Shown: in pieces, positions 17,292 to 26,691 of the stretch
How positions within the stretch are numbered: position 1 is the stretch's first letter
Layout: each line of letters begins with the position of its first letter
Source of the DNA: JBBROS01 sp965217935
GTDB lineage: Bacteria > Pseudomonadota > Alphaproteobacteria > Acetobacterales > Acetobacteraceae
Direction: 5' to 3'
Length of the DNA stretch: 64,000 nucleotides
NCBI GenBank assembly: GCA_965217935.1
Contig: OZ244581.1
Coordinates: 1,984,001-2,048,000 of the forward strand
The notes under the pieces: generated by a model
What the model saw: the letters and a program-made list of their open reading frames with translations, nothing else
Told to the model about the DNA's origin: nothing
Databases searched by the model: none
Made by a program: the position numbers and the translations under genes

Positions 17292-18326
17292 TTGACCGCG
17301 GGACTGGCTGAGGCGCCGGATCGTGCCGCGGCCGGCGCGCAACATGCCCCGCTGCTGTCCGTCGAGAACCTGTCGATCTCGTTCGGACCGGCCCGGGCAG
17401 CGATCGAGCCGGTATCGGAGGTGACGTTCGCCGTCCAACCAGCCGAGCGCGTCGGGATCGTCGGCGAGAGCGGCTGCGGCAAGACGGTCACGGCCCTGTC
17501 CCTGCTCCGGTTGCTGCCGCCGCGCGCGGCCCGGGTGCGGGGACGCGTAATATTTCAGGGTCGCGACCTGCTGGGTTTGAGCGAAGCGGAAATGCGTCGG
17601 GTGCGCGGGCGTCAGGTAGCGATGATCTTCCAGGAGCCGATGACCGCGCTCGATCCGGTGTTCACGGTTGGCGAGCAGATCTCGGAAACGCTGCGACGTC
17701 ATTTCGGGCTGCGCCGCACCAAGGCCCGCGCCCGCGCCGTCGATGCGCTCGCGGCCGTGGGCATCCCTTCGCCGGCGCGACGCTATAACGACTACCCGCA
17801 CCAGCTCTCCGGCGGCATGCGCCAACGGGCCACCATCGCCATCGCGCTCGCCGGCGAACCCGGCCTGCTGATCGCCGACGAGCCGACCACGGCGCTCGAC
17901 GTCACGGTTCAGGTGCAGATCATCGACCTCTTGCTCGACCTCAGCGCCAGGACCAGCACCGCGCTGCTGTTCATCACCCACGACCTCGGCGTGGTCGCCC
18001 ATGCCTGCACGCGGCTGCTGACGATGTATGCCGGGCAGGTCATCGAGGACGCGCCCACCGATGCGGCGCTGCTCAGCCCACGTCACCCCTATACGTCCGG
18101 CCTGCTCCGTTCCCTGCCGCGCCTGGCGCAGCGCAAAGCCAGGCTGCCGTCCATCCCGGGCCGCGTGCCCGCGCCGAGCGACATGCCCGCCGGCTGCCGG
18201 TTCGAGCCGCGTTGCGCCCACGCGCGTCCACTCTGCTCTGCTCCGCAGTCGCTCGACGATGCCGGCGGACGCCAGGTGCGCTGCGTCCGCCACCGCGAAC
18301 TGACGCTGCCGGGCGCGCTCGCATGA
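17292..18326 (+). CDS. Dipeptide/nickel-type ABC importer ATPase (DppD-like), unit A
   Basis: 344 residues from a TTG start. Walker A GESGCGKT, signature LSGGMRQR, Walker B LLIADEPTTALD and H-loop FITHDLGVV are intact. The C-terminal oligopeptide-ATPase extension with PAGCRFEPRCAHARPLC marks the Opp/Dpp group. It energises import through the two permeases downstream. Its last codons overlap the next ATPase gene (ATGA at 18323-18326). First of four tightly coupled genes; the binding protein is encoded on the converging strand at 21120-22679. Confidence 0.92.
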   Translation: MTAGLAEAPDRAAAGAQHAPLLSVENLSISFGPARAAIEPVSEVTFAVQPAERVGIVGESGCGKTVTALSLLRLLPPRAARVRGRVIFQGRDLLGLSEAEMRRVRGRQVAMIFQEPMTALDPVFTVGEQISETLRRHFGLRRTKARARAVDALAAVGIPSPARRYNDYPHQLSGGMRQRATIAIALAGEPGLLIADEPTTALDVTVQVQIIDLLLDLSARTSTALLFITHDLGVVAHACTRLLTMYAGQVIEDAPTDAALLSPRHPYTSGLLRSLPRLAQRKARLPSIPGRVPAPSDMPAGCRFEPRCAHARPLCSAPQSLDDAGGRQVRCVRHRELTLPGALA

Positions 18327-19300
18327 CGGGCTTGGTGAGCGCCCGTGACCTCACCGTCCACTTCCCGGCGCAGGGCGGCGGCACCGTTCACGCAGTGGAC
18401 GGCCTGACGCTCGACGTGCAGGAGGGCGAGACGCTCGGCATCATCGGCGAGTCCGGGTCGGGCAAGTCGACGTTGGGTCGCGCCCTCGTGCGCCTTACGC
18501 GCCCGACCGGTGGCGCGGTGCTGCACCGGGGCCGCGACCTATCCGGGCTGCGAGGAGCCGAGGCGCGGCAGGACCGGCTCGAGCATCAGATCGTCTTTCA
18601 GGACCCGGCGGCGGCACTCAACCCGCGCATGCGCATCCTCGATAGCGTGCGCGAGCCGCTTGACATCGCCAACGCCCTGCCGAAGGCCGCCCGCAACCGC
18701 GCCGCCCTGGCGCTGCTGGAGCGCGTCGGGCTGCGCGCCGCCTTTGCCGAAAGCTACCCGCACGAGCTATCCGGCGGGCAGAAGCAGCGGGTCAACATCG
18801 CCCGGGTGCTCGCCACTGAGCCGAAACTGATCGTGTGCGACGAGGTCGTCGCAGCACTCGACGTATCCTTGCAAGCCGACATCCTCAACCTGTTCGTCGA
18901 CCTGCAACGGGAGCGCGGCTTCACCTACGCGTTCATCACCCACGACCTCGGCGTGGTGGGGCACGTCAGTGATCGGATCGCGGTGATGTATCTCGGCCGC
19001 CTGGTCGAGCTAGGGCCTAGCGAGGCCATCATGGAGACGCCGCTCCACCCCTACACGCAGGCGCTGCTGTCCGCGGAGCCGGTCCCGTTGCCCGCCACCA
19101 TGCGCCCGGACCGCCGTATCCGTCTGCAAGGTGAAATCCCGAGCCCGATCAACCCGCCCTCCGGCTGCCGCTTCCGCACCCGCTGCCCCTGGGCCACGCC
19201 CCTCTGCACGGAACTGCCCGAGTGGCGCTCCATCGGCGAGGAACGATGGGTTGCCTGCCATTACGCGACGGCTGACGGCCATAAGGAGCCGGCCTCATGA
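18323..19300 (+). CDS. Dipeptide/nickel-type ABC importer ATPase (DppF-like), unit A
   Basis: 325 residues. Walker A GESGSGKS, signature ELSGGQKQRV, Walker B LIVCDEVVAALD (valine in place of the usual proline after DE) and H-loop FITHDLGVVGH. The C-terminal cysteine-containing segment PSGCRFRTRCPWATPLC is typical of Opp/Dpp ATPases. The start at 18323 is set by the four-base overlap with the preceding gene; another four-base overlap links it to the first permease. A longer reading frame from 18212 is not favoured. Confidence 0.92.
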   Translation: MTGLVSARDLTVHFPAQGGGTVHAVDGLTLDVQEGETLGIIGESGSGKSTLGRALVRLTRPTGGAVLHRGRDLSGLRGAEARQDRLEHQIVFQDPAAALNPRMRILDSVREPLDIANALPKAARNRAALALLERVGLRAAFAESYPHELSGGQKQRVNIARVLATEPKLIVCDEVVAALDVSLQADILNLFVDLQRERGFTYAFITHDLGVVGHVSDRIAVMYLGRLVELGPSEAIMETPLHPYTQALLSAEPVPLPATMRPDRRIRLQGEIPSPINPPSGCRFRTRCPWATPLCTELPEWRSIGEERWVACHYATADGHKEPAS

Positions 19301-20247
19301 CCCGGTCCGGCTCGACGCTGCTGCGGCGCGGGGCGCAGGTTCTGCCCGTGCTGGTCCTCGCCACCTTCGTCGTATTCGGCCTGTTGCAGCTTGTGCCAGG
19401 CGACCCGGCCCAGATCCTTGCCGGGGACTACGCCTCCGCCGCACGGATCGCGCAGATCCGCGCGCAGTTCGGCTTCGACCAGCCGATCATCATGCAATAT
19501 TGGATTTGGCTGACGCACGCCGTCCGGGGCGACTTCGGCACCTCGCTGCTCTCCGGCCAGCCGGTGCTGACGGCGATTGCCGAACAGATGCCGAGTACGC
19601 TCATCGTTGTCGCGGGCGGGATATTGCTGTCGATGCTGATCGGCATCCCGCTCGGGCTCGTCGCTGCCACGCGCCCGGGCTCCGTGACCGACGGCATCGT
19701 CTCCGCCATCGCCTCGCTCGGCGTCGCGATGCCGAATTTCTGGCTGGCAATGGTTCTCGTGATGACGTTCTCCCTCAAGCTCAGATGGTTGCCCGCGACC
19801 GGGTCGGCCTCCATCGGTGCCGATCCGGTCGAGGCGGTCCGGCACGCGATCCTTCCGGCCGTCGCCCTCTCGGCCGGCGGGATCGCGACGGTCGCGAGCC
19901 AAGTGCGCAGCGCCCTGATGGAGGTTCTGAGCGCGCCTTTCGTCCGCACGCTGCGGGCAAAGGGATTGGGGCCGGCGGCGATCATCTGCAAGCACGGGCT
20001 GAAGAATATCGGCGTCACGCTGATCACGGTCATCGGGCTTCTGGTGAACGGGATGCTCGGCGCGACCGTCGTCATCGAGGCCGTGTTCGCCATCCCCGGC
20101 CTCGGCAGCCTCGTCGTCAAATCGGTCATCGGCAAGGATTTCCCCATGGTTCAGGGCGTTGTCCTGGTGATGGTCCTCATCGTCATCGGCACAAACCTGA
20201 TCATCGACACGCTTTACCCGCTCATCGACCCGAGGGTGTCCCGGTGA
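19297..20247 (+). CDS. Dipeptide/nickel-type ABC permease (DppB-like), unit A
   Basis: 316 residues with about six membrane segments. The N-terminal helix LPVLVLATFVVFGLLQLVPGDPA and the segment GDFGTSLLSGQPVL are typical of DppB/OppB; the EAA loop appears as RTLRAKGLGPAAIICKHGLKN. It ends with LIDPRVSR, the usual family tail. Overlaps both neighbours by four bases. Forms the inner-membrane channel with the next gene. Confidence 0.92.
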   Translation: MTRSGSTLLRRGAQVLPVLVLATFVVFGLLQLVPGDPAQILAGDYASAARIAQIRAQFGFDQPIIMQYWIWLTHAVRGDFGTSLLSGQPVLTAIAEQMPSTLIVVAGGILLSMLIGIPLGLVAATRPGSVTDGIVSAIASLGVAMPNFWLAMVLVMTFSLKLRWLPATGSASIGADPVEAVRHAILPAVALSAGGIATVASQVRSALMEVLSAPFVRTLRAKGLGPAAIICKHGLKNIGVTLITVIGLLVNGMLGATVVIEAVFAIPGLGSLVVKSVIGKDFPMVQGVVLVMVLIVIGTNLIIDTLYPLIDPRVSR

Positions 20248-21110
20248 GCGCCGCCATTCTGCCGAACCGTTCCCGGCCGCGGCGATTGCTGGGTTGGATT
20301 ACGGCCGACCTGCGTGCCGGGCTGAGCCTGCTCTACCTGGCGCTGCTGATCGGGGCCGCGCTGTTCTCGCCGCTCATCGCGCCCTATTCGCCGATTTCCC
20401 AAGACCTGACGTCAACCCTGCTCCCGCCGGATGCGGCCCACCTGCTCGGCACCGACGACCTCGGGCGCGACGTGTTCAGCCGCTTGATCTGCGGCGCGCC
20501 GGAAACTCTGTACGGCAGCATCCTTGCCGTGTGCGTCGCCTTGCTGATCGGTTTGCCGCTCGGCCTGTGCGCCGGGCTCGTCGGCGGCTGGGTCGACGAC
20601 GTGATCAGCCGCGTCATCGACACCCTGCTGTCGTTTCCCGCCATCGTATTGGCGATCGCCGTGACCGGGGCGCTGGGCGCCGGCCTGACGAACGGCATGA
20701 TCTCGGTCGGCATCGTGTTCTCGCCAAGCCTGGCCCGGCTCATCCGCGCGCAGGCGATGATCGTGCGGCGGGAGCTGTTCGTTGAAGCGTCCACGTGCTT
20801 CGGGGCCACGATGCCGCGCATCGTGCTGCGCCACATCCTGCCGAACACCATCCAGCCGATCCTCGTGCAAACGACGCTGCTGCTGGCAACTGCCCTGCTG
20901 GCGGAGGCGAGCCTAAGTTTTCTGGGCCTGGGCGTACAGCCGCCGCAACCGAGTTGGGGCGCAATGCTGGCGCGTGCCTATACCTACATGGAGGTGGCGC
21001 CGGAGCAGATGTACGCGCCCGGCATTGCCATCCTGCTCACGGCGCTGGCCTTCAACGCCTTGGGAGAGTCCCTCCGCATCGCGCTGGACCCGACCATGCG
21101 CCGTCGTTGA
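20244..21110 (+). CDS. Dipeptide/nickel-type ABC permease (DppC-like), unit A
   Basis: 288 residues from a GTG at 20244 overlapping the previous stop (GTGA). DppC hallmarks: an N-terminal helix, IAPYSPISQDLTSTLLPP, HLLGTDDLGRDVFSRLICG, the EAA-type loop EASTCFGATMPRIVLRHILPN and LSFLGLGVQPPQPSWGAML. It ends ten bases before the convergent binding-protein gene, with no room for a long terminator. Confidence 0.92.
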   Translation: MSAAILPNRSRPRRLLGWITADLRAGLSLLYLALLIGAALFSPLIAPYSPISQDLTSTLLPPDAAHLLGTDDLGRDVFSRLICGAPETLYGSILAVCVALLIGLPLGLCAGLVGGWVDDVISRVIDTLLSFPAIVLAIAVTGALGAGLTNGMISVGIVFSPSLARLIRAQAMIVRRELFVEASTCFGATMPRIVLRHILPNTIQPILVQTTLLLATALLAEASLSFLGLGVQPPQPSWGAMLARAYTYMEVAPEQMYAPGIAILLTALAFNALGESLRIALDPTMRRR

Positions 21111-21119
21111 CGCAGGCGC

Positions 21120-22679
21120 TCACGAGGACAGGCTTACCTCCGTGAATTTCGGTTTGCCGAGTAGGTTGGGCCGGAAGTTGATGACCTTCTTGGCGTGCAC
21201 GGCCAAGGCCGGGTTGAAGATGACCGGCGCGAACAGGGCCTGATCGGCGACGATCCGCTGCACCCGGTCGAGCGCCGATTTGCGGGCCGCCTCGCCCTGC
21301 GCCGACCACGTCTCCGCCAGGGCGTTCCCGAACCCCTCCGGCTCGACGTGCCCGGCATTGTAATACGAAGCCTTCCCGAACAGCAGCGCCAGCGTGAGGC
21401 TGGGGTCGGGGCGCCCGCTCCAGGCCGATAGGAACAGGTCGCCGCGCTTGTCCGGCCCGTAGAACCACTCGGCCGTTTGCGGAATGGTGCCGATCTGGGT
21501 TTGGAGCCGGATGCCTACCTCTCGCAACTGCGCGGCCAGGATTTCCTGCCGCTGCTGCGAGTCCTGATCGGACCAGCTCAGCAGCTTCAACGTGAGCCCA
21601 TCCCCGTGCCCGGCCTCGGCAAGGAGCTTGCGGGCCTTAACCGGGTCATGCGGGTAGGCGTCGTTGAGCGAGGCGTCGTGCGCCCAATGCTCCTTCGGCA
21701 GCGCCGTCATCGCGACCTCGCCGGCCCCGAGCTGCGTCACCTGGTTGAACGGCGAACGGTCGATAGCAAGGTTGATGGCCTGGCGCACCCGCACGTCGTT
21801 CAGCGGCGGACGGCTCATGTTGAAATAAAATATTTCCTCCGCGAGACTCGGCCCCGTTGACGCCACCAGGTCCGGCACGCGCCTCGCGACCGGAAGCTGA
21901 CGCCCCGAAAGCCCGTAGGCGAGGTCGTTCCCGCCGGCGACAACGGACCGCAAGCCGGTGTTGGTGTCCGGGATGAAGCGGAACTCGATCCCGTTGAGGT
22001 GTGGAAGCCCCGGCTTCCAATAGTGATCGTTGCGGGTAACCACCATATTGTTGCCGTCGGCCCAACTGACGAACTTCCACGGGCCGGTGCCCACCGGCGA
22101 ACGATCGAACCCGGCGCCGAGCTCAGCCGCGGCCTTGGGCGAGACCATCATGCCGGCGCGATCGGACAGGATCAGCGGCAGCGCCGAGTCTGGGTGCTTG
22201 AGATGCAGCGTCACCTGGGCCGGGCCGGTCGCCTCGACCGAGGCGACCGAGGCCAGGTCGGCCTTGATATTCGAGCGCACGTCGCTGAGGGCGCGGTTCA
22301 GGTTGAATTTCACGGCCTCCGCATTGAACGGCGCGCCGTCATGGAACGACACGCCTTCCTGCAACGTGAGCACGAGGGTGTTCGGATCAGGCGTGCTCCA
22401 GGATTTCGCCAGGCCGGGCAGCGGCTTCAGGGTTTCGTAGTCCCACTCCACCAGCGTGTCGTAGACGGTGTAGAGCTGTACATGGTCCGCCCCGGATCGA
22501 CCCGTCATCGGATCCAGCGTCGATGGATTGGTCGGAGCCGCGACGCGGAGCACGCCCCCGCCCTTCTCCTCGGCCAGGCTCTCGCCAGACAAGCCGAGGG
22601 CCGCGAAGCCGACGGCGCCGGCGAGAAGCACGCGGCGGCGGTCGAAGCCGGCAAGCGGCGCAGTGGTGTCCAGATCCAT
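21120..22679 (-). CDS. ABC importer substrate-binding protein (SBP family 5), unit A
   Basis: 519 residues. AGGAG is six bases before the ATG at 22679; an ATG at 22685 directly abuts it and is less likely. The N-terminus FDRRRVLLAGAVGFAALG looks like a twin-arginine signal, unusual for this family. The family-5 core includes PSTLDPMTGRSGADHVQLYTVYDTLVEWD, FHDGAPFNAEAVKFNLNRAL and DRSPVGTGPWKFVSW. It would deliver a peptide-like or other elongated ligand to the permease pair encoded convergently at 17292-21110. It is the last gene of the carboxylase/CoA-transferase operon. Confidence 0.9.
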   Translation of the reverse strand: MDLDTTAPLAGFDRRRVLLAGAVGFAALGLSGESLAEEKGGGVLRVAAPTNPSTLDPMTGRSGADHVQLYTVYDTLVEWDYETLKPLPGLAKSWSTPDPNTLVLTLQEGVSFHDGAPFNAEAVKFNLNRALSDVRSNIKADLASVASVEATGPAQVTLHLKHPDSALPLILSDRAGMMVSPKAAAELGAGFDRSPVGTGPWKFVSWADGNNMVVTRNDHYWKPGLPHLNGIEFRFIPDTNTGLRSVVAGGNDLAYGLSGRQLPVARRVPDLVASTGPSLAEEIFYFNMSRPPLNDVRVRQAINLAIDRSPFNQVTQLGAGEVAMTALPKEHWAHDASLNDAYPHDPVKARKLLAEAGHGDGLTLKLLSWSDQDSQQRQEILAAQLREVGIRLQTQIGTIPQTAEWFYGPDKRGDLFLSAWSGRPDPSLTLALLFGKASYYNAGHVEPEGFGNALAETWSAQGEAARKSALDRVQRIVADQALFAPVIFNPALAVHAKKVINFRPNLLGKPKFTEVSLSS

Positions 22680-22705
22680 TGTCATCTCCTCCGGTTTCTT
22701 GGGGT

Positions 22706-25132
22706 TCAGGCCGCCGTGCCGGCCACCCGCCTGCGTTTCTTGCGCGATCCGGCCGGGATCACGACGTCGCCGATCACGCCTTCTCTTGCGAGCGCGGCCA
22801 GGTCCGCGGCGGGCAGGCCGAGGTCCGTGCCGAATACGGCCTCGTTGTGTTGGCCCATGGTCGGCGCGGGCGAGAGGATCGGGTAGGGCCGGCCCTCCTC
22901 CCGGAACGCCGCCGACGGCTGCACGTGCCGGCCCAGCCAGGCGCGGTCCACCTGCTGCCAGGCGGTCCGCGCCAGCAGGTGCGCATCGTCGTACAGCTCG
23001 CCCGGCGAACGCACGGCGCCGGCCGGCACGCCCGCGTCCTGCAGCCGGGCCATGGCGTCCTCCGCGCCCATCGTCCCGGTCCAGGCCGTGATCGCCGACT
23101 CGATCTCGTCCTCCGCATCGCGCCGGGCCGCGGCGGCGCCGAGCGCGGCCAGGTCCTCCCGGCCGATGACCCGGCACAAGGCGGGCCACTGCGCGTCCTC
23201 GGTAACCGCCAGCGCGATCCAGGCGTCGGCGCCCTGGCACCGGAAGCAGCCGTGCGGCGCGAGCGCCGGGTGACGGTTGCCCGTGCGCGTGACCCGCCCG
23301 GTGATCCCGTGCTCGATGATCCAGGGCGCCAGCAGCGGAATCATGCCGTGCACCTGCGACAGGTCAACGTGCTGGCCCTGCCCGGTGCGCTTGCGGTGCA
23401 TCAGGCCGAGCAACAGCGCCGCCGCTCCGTTCAGCCCGCCGATCGGGTCGCCGTAGGCGAGCTGGTTCAGCGTGGGCGGCGCGCCGGGCGGCCCGGACAC
23501 GCTCGGCAGCCCCGACGCCTGCTCCAGCGTGGAGCCGTAGGCGCGGATGTCGCGCCACTCGCCCGCGCCGAACGCCGGCATCGAGACCATCACCAGCGAC
23601 GGATTCGCCACGCGCAGCGCCGCGTAGTCGAGCCCGAGCTTGGGCAGCACCTCGTGCGAGTAGTTCTCGATCACCGCATCCGCCGTCGCCGCCAGGCGCT
23701 TGAGCAGCAGCACTCCCTCGGGCGAGGCAAGGTCGATCGCGACGCCGCGCTTGTTGCGGTTCATGATGTTGAAGCCGAGCACCTTCTCATACAGCCGGCC
23801 GCGCACGTTCTCTTCGCTGTGGTCCACGCCGCGCCACCAGTCGGGATAGGCGCAGGCCTCGACCTTGATCACGTCGGCGCCGAGGTCGGCCATCTGCCGC
23901 GTCGCCAGCGGCCCAGCCCAACCCATTGTCAGATCGACGACCCTCACCCCCGCGAGGGGGCGGTTCCCGGGCACTGCCGTTCGCTGCGCTGCCGGCCCCG
24001 GACGGGGCGTCGCGTCCTGCCACGCCGCCGCGTGGTCCCCGGCACGCGGCGCCACTCCGCCGGCAAGCGGGGAACCCAGGGCGAGCTTGTGCGGCACGCC
24101 GGGCGCCTCGAAAGCGGCCGAGCCGATCCGCACCGTCCCGAACGCGCCCCGGTCGCGGTGCACCGGCTGCGCCAGCAGCGTCGGCACGTCCGGCACGACC
24201 ACCATCGGCAGCCGGCGCGCCCGCCCCAGCTCGAACCACTCGGCCGCCGTGCGCGCCGCGAACCGGCCGGCGTAGACAAGCTCCAGCTCGTCCGCGTGCT
24301 CGAAACGCCCGATGTTCGTGCCGAAGCGCGGGTCGGCGGCTTGCTCCGGCATGCCCAGCAGGTCGCAGAAGCCGCGCCACTGGTCCGGCGTGATGATCGT
24401 CACCCCGATCCAGCCCTCGCGGCACGGATAGATGCCCAGCGGGAAGGTCGGGCGGAACCGGTTGCGGCCGCGGCGGCGCTCCGGCGCGTCCGGCGTCGCC
24501 CGCGCGACCGAGCCTTCGTACTCCGCCAGCACCGCGCTGGCTTCGTGCAGGCTGATCTCGAACCGCCGCCCGGTCTCCTCCGACAACCGCGCCGCCAGCG
24601 CCGCCGAGAATGCGGTGAGTCCGCCAACAATGCCGGCCTGCGCCTCGCACAGCAGCTCCGGCGGCCCCTCGGCAGGGCCGGTGAGCCGCCCAAGCCCTGC
24701 CAGCGCCCGCACCACGTTCTCCGCGCCGGCGAAACCCGCGTACGGCCCGCTCTCGCCGAACCAACTGATCGAGACGATCGTCAGCCCCGGGTTGTCCCGC
24801 CGGAGCGCGTCGTGCCGAGAGGCAGCGTCCCGGCCCCCACGCGCGTCGATCAGCACGTCGGCGCGTCCGACCAGCGCGCTCAACGAAGCATCGTCGTCCG
24901 GGCCGGCGATGACGCTCCGCTTGTTGGTGTTGAGCCAGGCCGCCAGGCCGCTTTCCTCGCTGCCGTCGTCGAGGCGCACTTTTGGCCAGGCCTGGCGCAA
25001 GGGATCGCCGCCGGGCGGCTCGACCTTGACCACCTCCGCGGCGAAATCGGCGAACAGCTTGCCGCAATAGCCCGCCGCGACCGAGCTGCCGACCTCGACC
25101 GCCCTCAGCCCGGCGAGCGCGCCCCCCGTCAC
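22706..25132 (-). CDS. Duplicated class III CoA-transferase (CaiB/BaiF), two domains fused
   Basis: 808 residues from a GTG at 25132, overlapping the carboxyltransferase stop (GTGA). Two CaiB/BaiF domains are joined head to tail: the first starts LAGLRAVEVGSSVAAGYCGKL and the second, near residue 425, LAGVRVVDLTMGWAGPLATRQ, both with the family's VKVE turn. Single-domain relatives are about 400 residues and work as interlocked dimers, so the fusion could be a covalent dimer. The family moves CoA between carboxylic acids without ATP. The acceptor is unknown. A still longer frame extending to 27148 is a non-coding continuation. Confidence 0.88.
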   Translation of the reverse strand: MTGGALAGLRAVEVGSSVAAGYCGKLFADFAAEVVKVEPPGGDPLRQAWPKVRLDDGSEESGLAAWLNTNKRSVIAGPDDDASLSALVGRADVLIDARGGRDAASRHDALRRDNPGLTIVSISWFGESGPYAGFAGAENVVRALAGLGRLTGPAEGPPELLCEAQAGIVGGLTAFSAALAARLSEETGRRFEISLHEASAVLAEYEGSVARATPDAPERRRGRNRFRPTFPLGIYPCREGWIGVTIITPDQWRGFCDLLGMPEQAADPRFGTNIGRFEHADELELVYAGRFAARTAAEWFELGRARRLPMVVVPDVPTLLAQPVHRDRGAFGTVRIGSAAFEAPGVPHKLALGSPLAGGVAPRAGDHAAAWQDATPRPGPAAQRTAVPGNRPLAGVRVVDLTMGWAGPLATRQMADLGADVIKVEACAYPDWWRGVDHSEENVRGRLYEKVLGFNIMNRNKRGVAIDLASPEGVLLLKRLAATADAVIENYSHEVLPKLGLDYAALRVANPSLVMVSMPAFGAGEWRDIRAYGSTLEQASGLPSVSGPPGAPPTLNQLAYGDPIGGLNGAAALLLGLMHRKRTGQGQHVDLSQVHGMIPLLAPWIIEHGITGRVTRTGNRHPALAPHGCFRCQGADAWIALAVTEDAQWPALCRVIGREDLAALGAAAARRDAEDEIESAITAWTGTMGAEDAMARLQDAGVPAGAVRSPGELYDDAHLLARTAWQQVDRAWLGRHVQPSAAFREEGRPYPILSPAPTMGQHNEAVFGTDLGLPAADLAALAREGVIGDVVIPAGSRKKRRRVAGTAA

Positions 25133-26691
25133 GGGCGCACCCCGAAGGCGACCGGCCCCGGCGTGCGCAGCCGGCTCGCGAGGTTGGCGAACTCGCACAG
25201 CATCGGGCGGGTGTCGCGCGGGTCGATCATCTCCTCGATCAGGAACGCCTCCGCCGAGCGCAACGGTGAGCGCAGCTTGTTCAGCCGCGCCTCGATCTCC
25301 CGGCGCTTCGCTTCCGGGTCGGGCGCCGCCTCGATCTCGGCGCGGTACGCCGCCTCGATGCCGCCCTCCAGCGGGATGGACCCCCAATCGCCGGACGGCC
25401 AGGCGTAGCGGTATTGCGCCTTGGAATGGTCGGTGTGCCCGGCGCCGGCGACGCCGAACGACTTGCGCAGGATGACCGAGCACCACGGCACGGGCGCTTG
25501 GTAGACCGCCGCCAGCGCGCGCGCGCCGTGCCGGATCGTGCCGGCCATCTCGGCCTCGAGGCCGATCACGAAGCCGGGGATGTCCACGAGGTTGACGACC
25601 GGAAGGTGGAACGCCGTCGCGAAATCCACGAAGCGCGCGACCTTCTGCGAAGTGGCCGCCGTCCAGCCGCCGCCGTAGACGTGCGGGTTGCTGGCCATCA
25701 GCGCGACCGGCCAGCCATCCAGCCGGGCCAGGCCGGTGATGGCCGAGCCGCCGAACGCCCGCCCCATTTCGAAGAACGAGTCCGCGTCCACCAGGCTGCG
25801 CACGATCCTGCGGGCGTCGTACACCTTGCGCCGCTCGCGCGGGATCGCGTCCAGCAGCCACGCGTCGCGCCGGTCCGGGTCGTCGCCGGGTTCGGCCCGC
25901 GGCGGCAGTTCGTGGACGGAGGACGGCAGGTAGGAAAGGAACCGGCGCGCGCGGGCGAAGGCATCGGCCTCCGTATCCACCACCTCGTCCACCGCGCCCG
26001 CCCGCGCTTGCAGGTCCGCGCCACCCAGCTCGTCCTTCGTGTGGGTCCGTCCCATGCGCGCGACCACCGGCGGCCCGGCCATGAACATGTGCGACGTGCC
26101 GCGGACCATGACCGAGTAGTGGCTCGCGGCCAGCCGGGCGGCGTGCAGCCCGGCGACCGTGCCCAGCCCGAGCGCCACCACCGGCACCAGCGACAGGTTC
26201 CCCAGCATCAGCTCCCATCCCGGATTGTCCGGGACGTAGGTGCGCCCGATGTGTTCCAGCGTCCTCACCGAGCCGCCGAAACCGTCGATCAGGCGGATGA
26301 CCGGCGACCGCAGCGACGCGGCGAGCCGTTCGGCGGCCAGCGTCTTGCGCATGTGCGCCGGGTCGCCGTCCGGGATGCGCACCGTGAAGTCGTTGCCGCC
26401 GACCACGACCGGGCGGCCCTCGACCTGGCCCCGCCCCATGACGAAGGCGGACGGCGTCAGCGCCCGCAGGTTGTCGTCCGCGTCGTAGCTGGCGTGCCCG
26501 GCGATGCTGCCGACCTCGCGGAAGCTGCCGGGATCGAGCAGGCCGTCGATGCGCTCGCGGACCGTGAGCTTGCCCGCGGCGCGTTGCCGGGCCACGCGCT
26601 CGGCGCCGCCCATCTCCGCCGCCATTGCCCGGCGGCGGGCGATCTCGTCGAGTTCCGTCTGCCAGGACATCCCGTCTGCTGCTCCCGTCAC
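25129..26691 (-). CDS. Acyl-CoA carboxylase carboxyltransferase subunit
   Basis: 520 residues. The carboxyltransferase halves are evident: GSIAGHASYDADDN, VVVGGNDFTV and GLGTVAGLHAARLAASHY in the N-half, then LMASNPHVYGGGWTAATSQK, LVDIPGFVIGLEAE and RKSFGVAGAGHTDHSK in the C-half. It transfers carboxyl from biotin to an acyl-CoA (propionyl, methylcrotonyl or similar). The ATG at 26691 overlaps the biotin carboxylase stop by four bases, which supports this start. The matching biotin carrier is not adjacent. Confidence 0.9.
   Translation of the reverse strand: MTGAADGMSWQTELDEIARRRAMAAEMGGAERVARQRAAGKLTVRERIDGLLDPGSFREVGSIAGHASYDADDNLRALTPSAFVMGRGQVEGRPVVVGGNDFTVRIPDGDPAHMRKTLAAERLAASLRSPVIRLIDGFGGSVRTLEHIGRTYVPDNPGWELMLGNLSLVPVVALGLGTVAGLHAARLAASHYSVMVRGTSHMFMAGPPVVARMGRTHTKDELGGADLQARAGAVDEVVDTEADAFARARRFLSYLPSSVHELPPRAEPGDDPDRRDAWLLDAIPRERRKVYDARRIVRSLVDADSFFEMGRAFGGSAITGLARLDGWPVALMASNPHVYGGGWTAATSQKVARFVDFATAFHLPVVNLVDIPGFVIGLEAEMAGTIRHGARALAAVYQAPVPWCSVILRKSFGVAGAGHTDHSKAQYRYAWPSGDWGSIPLEGGIEAAYRAEIEAAPDPEAKRREIEARLNKLRSPLRSAEAFLIEEMIDPRDTRPMLCEFANLASRLRTPGPVAFGVRP

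Noticed and set aside
19131..20243. Upstream extension of the DppC-like frame to 659 codons
   Set aside because: It overlaps the DppB-like gene in another frame; the GTG at 20244 fits the family start and the GTGA coupling.
22523..25408. 961-codon plus-strand open frame
   Set aside because: His/Arg-rich shadow of the CoA-transferase on the other strand.
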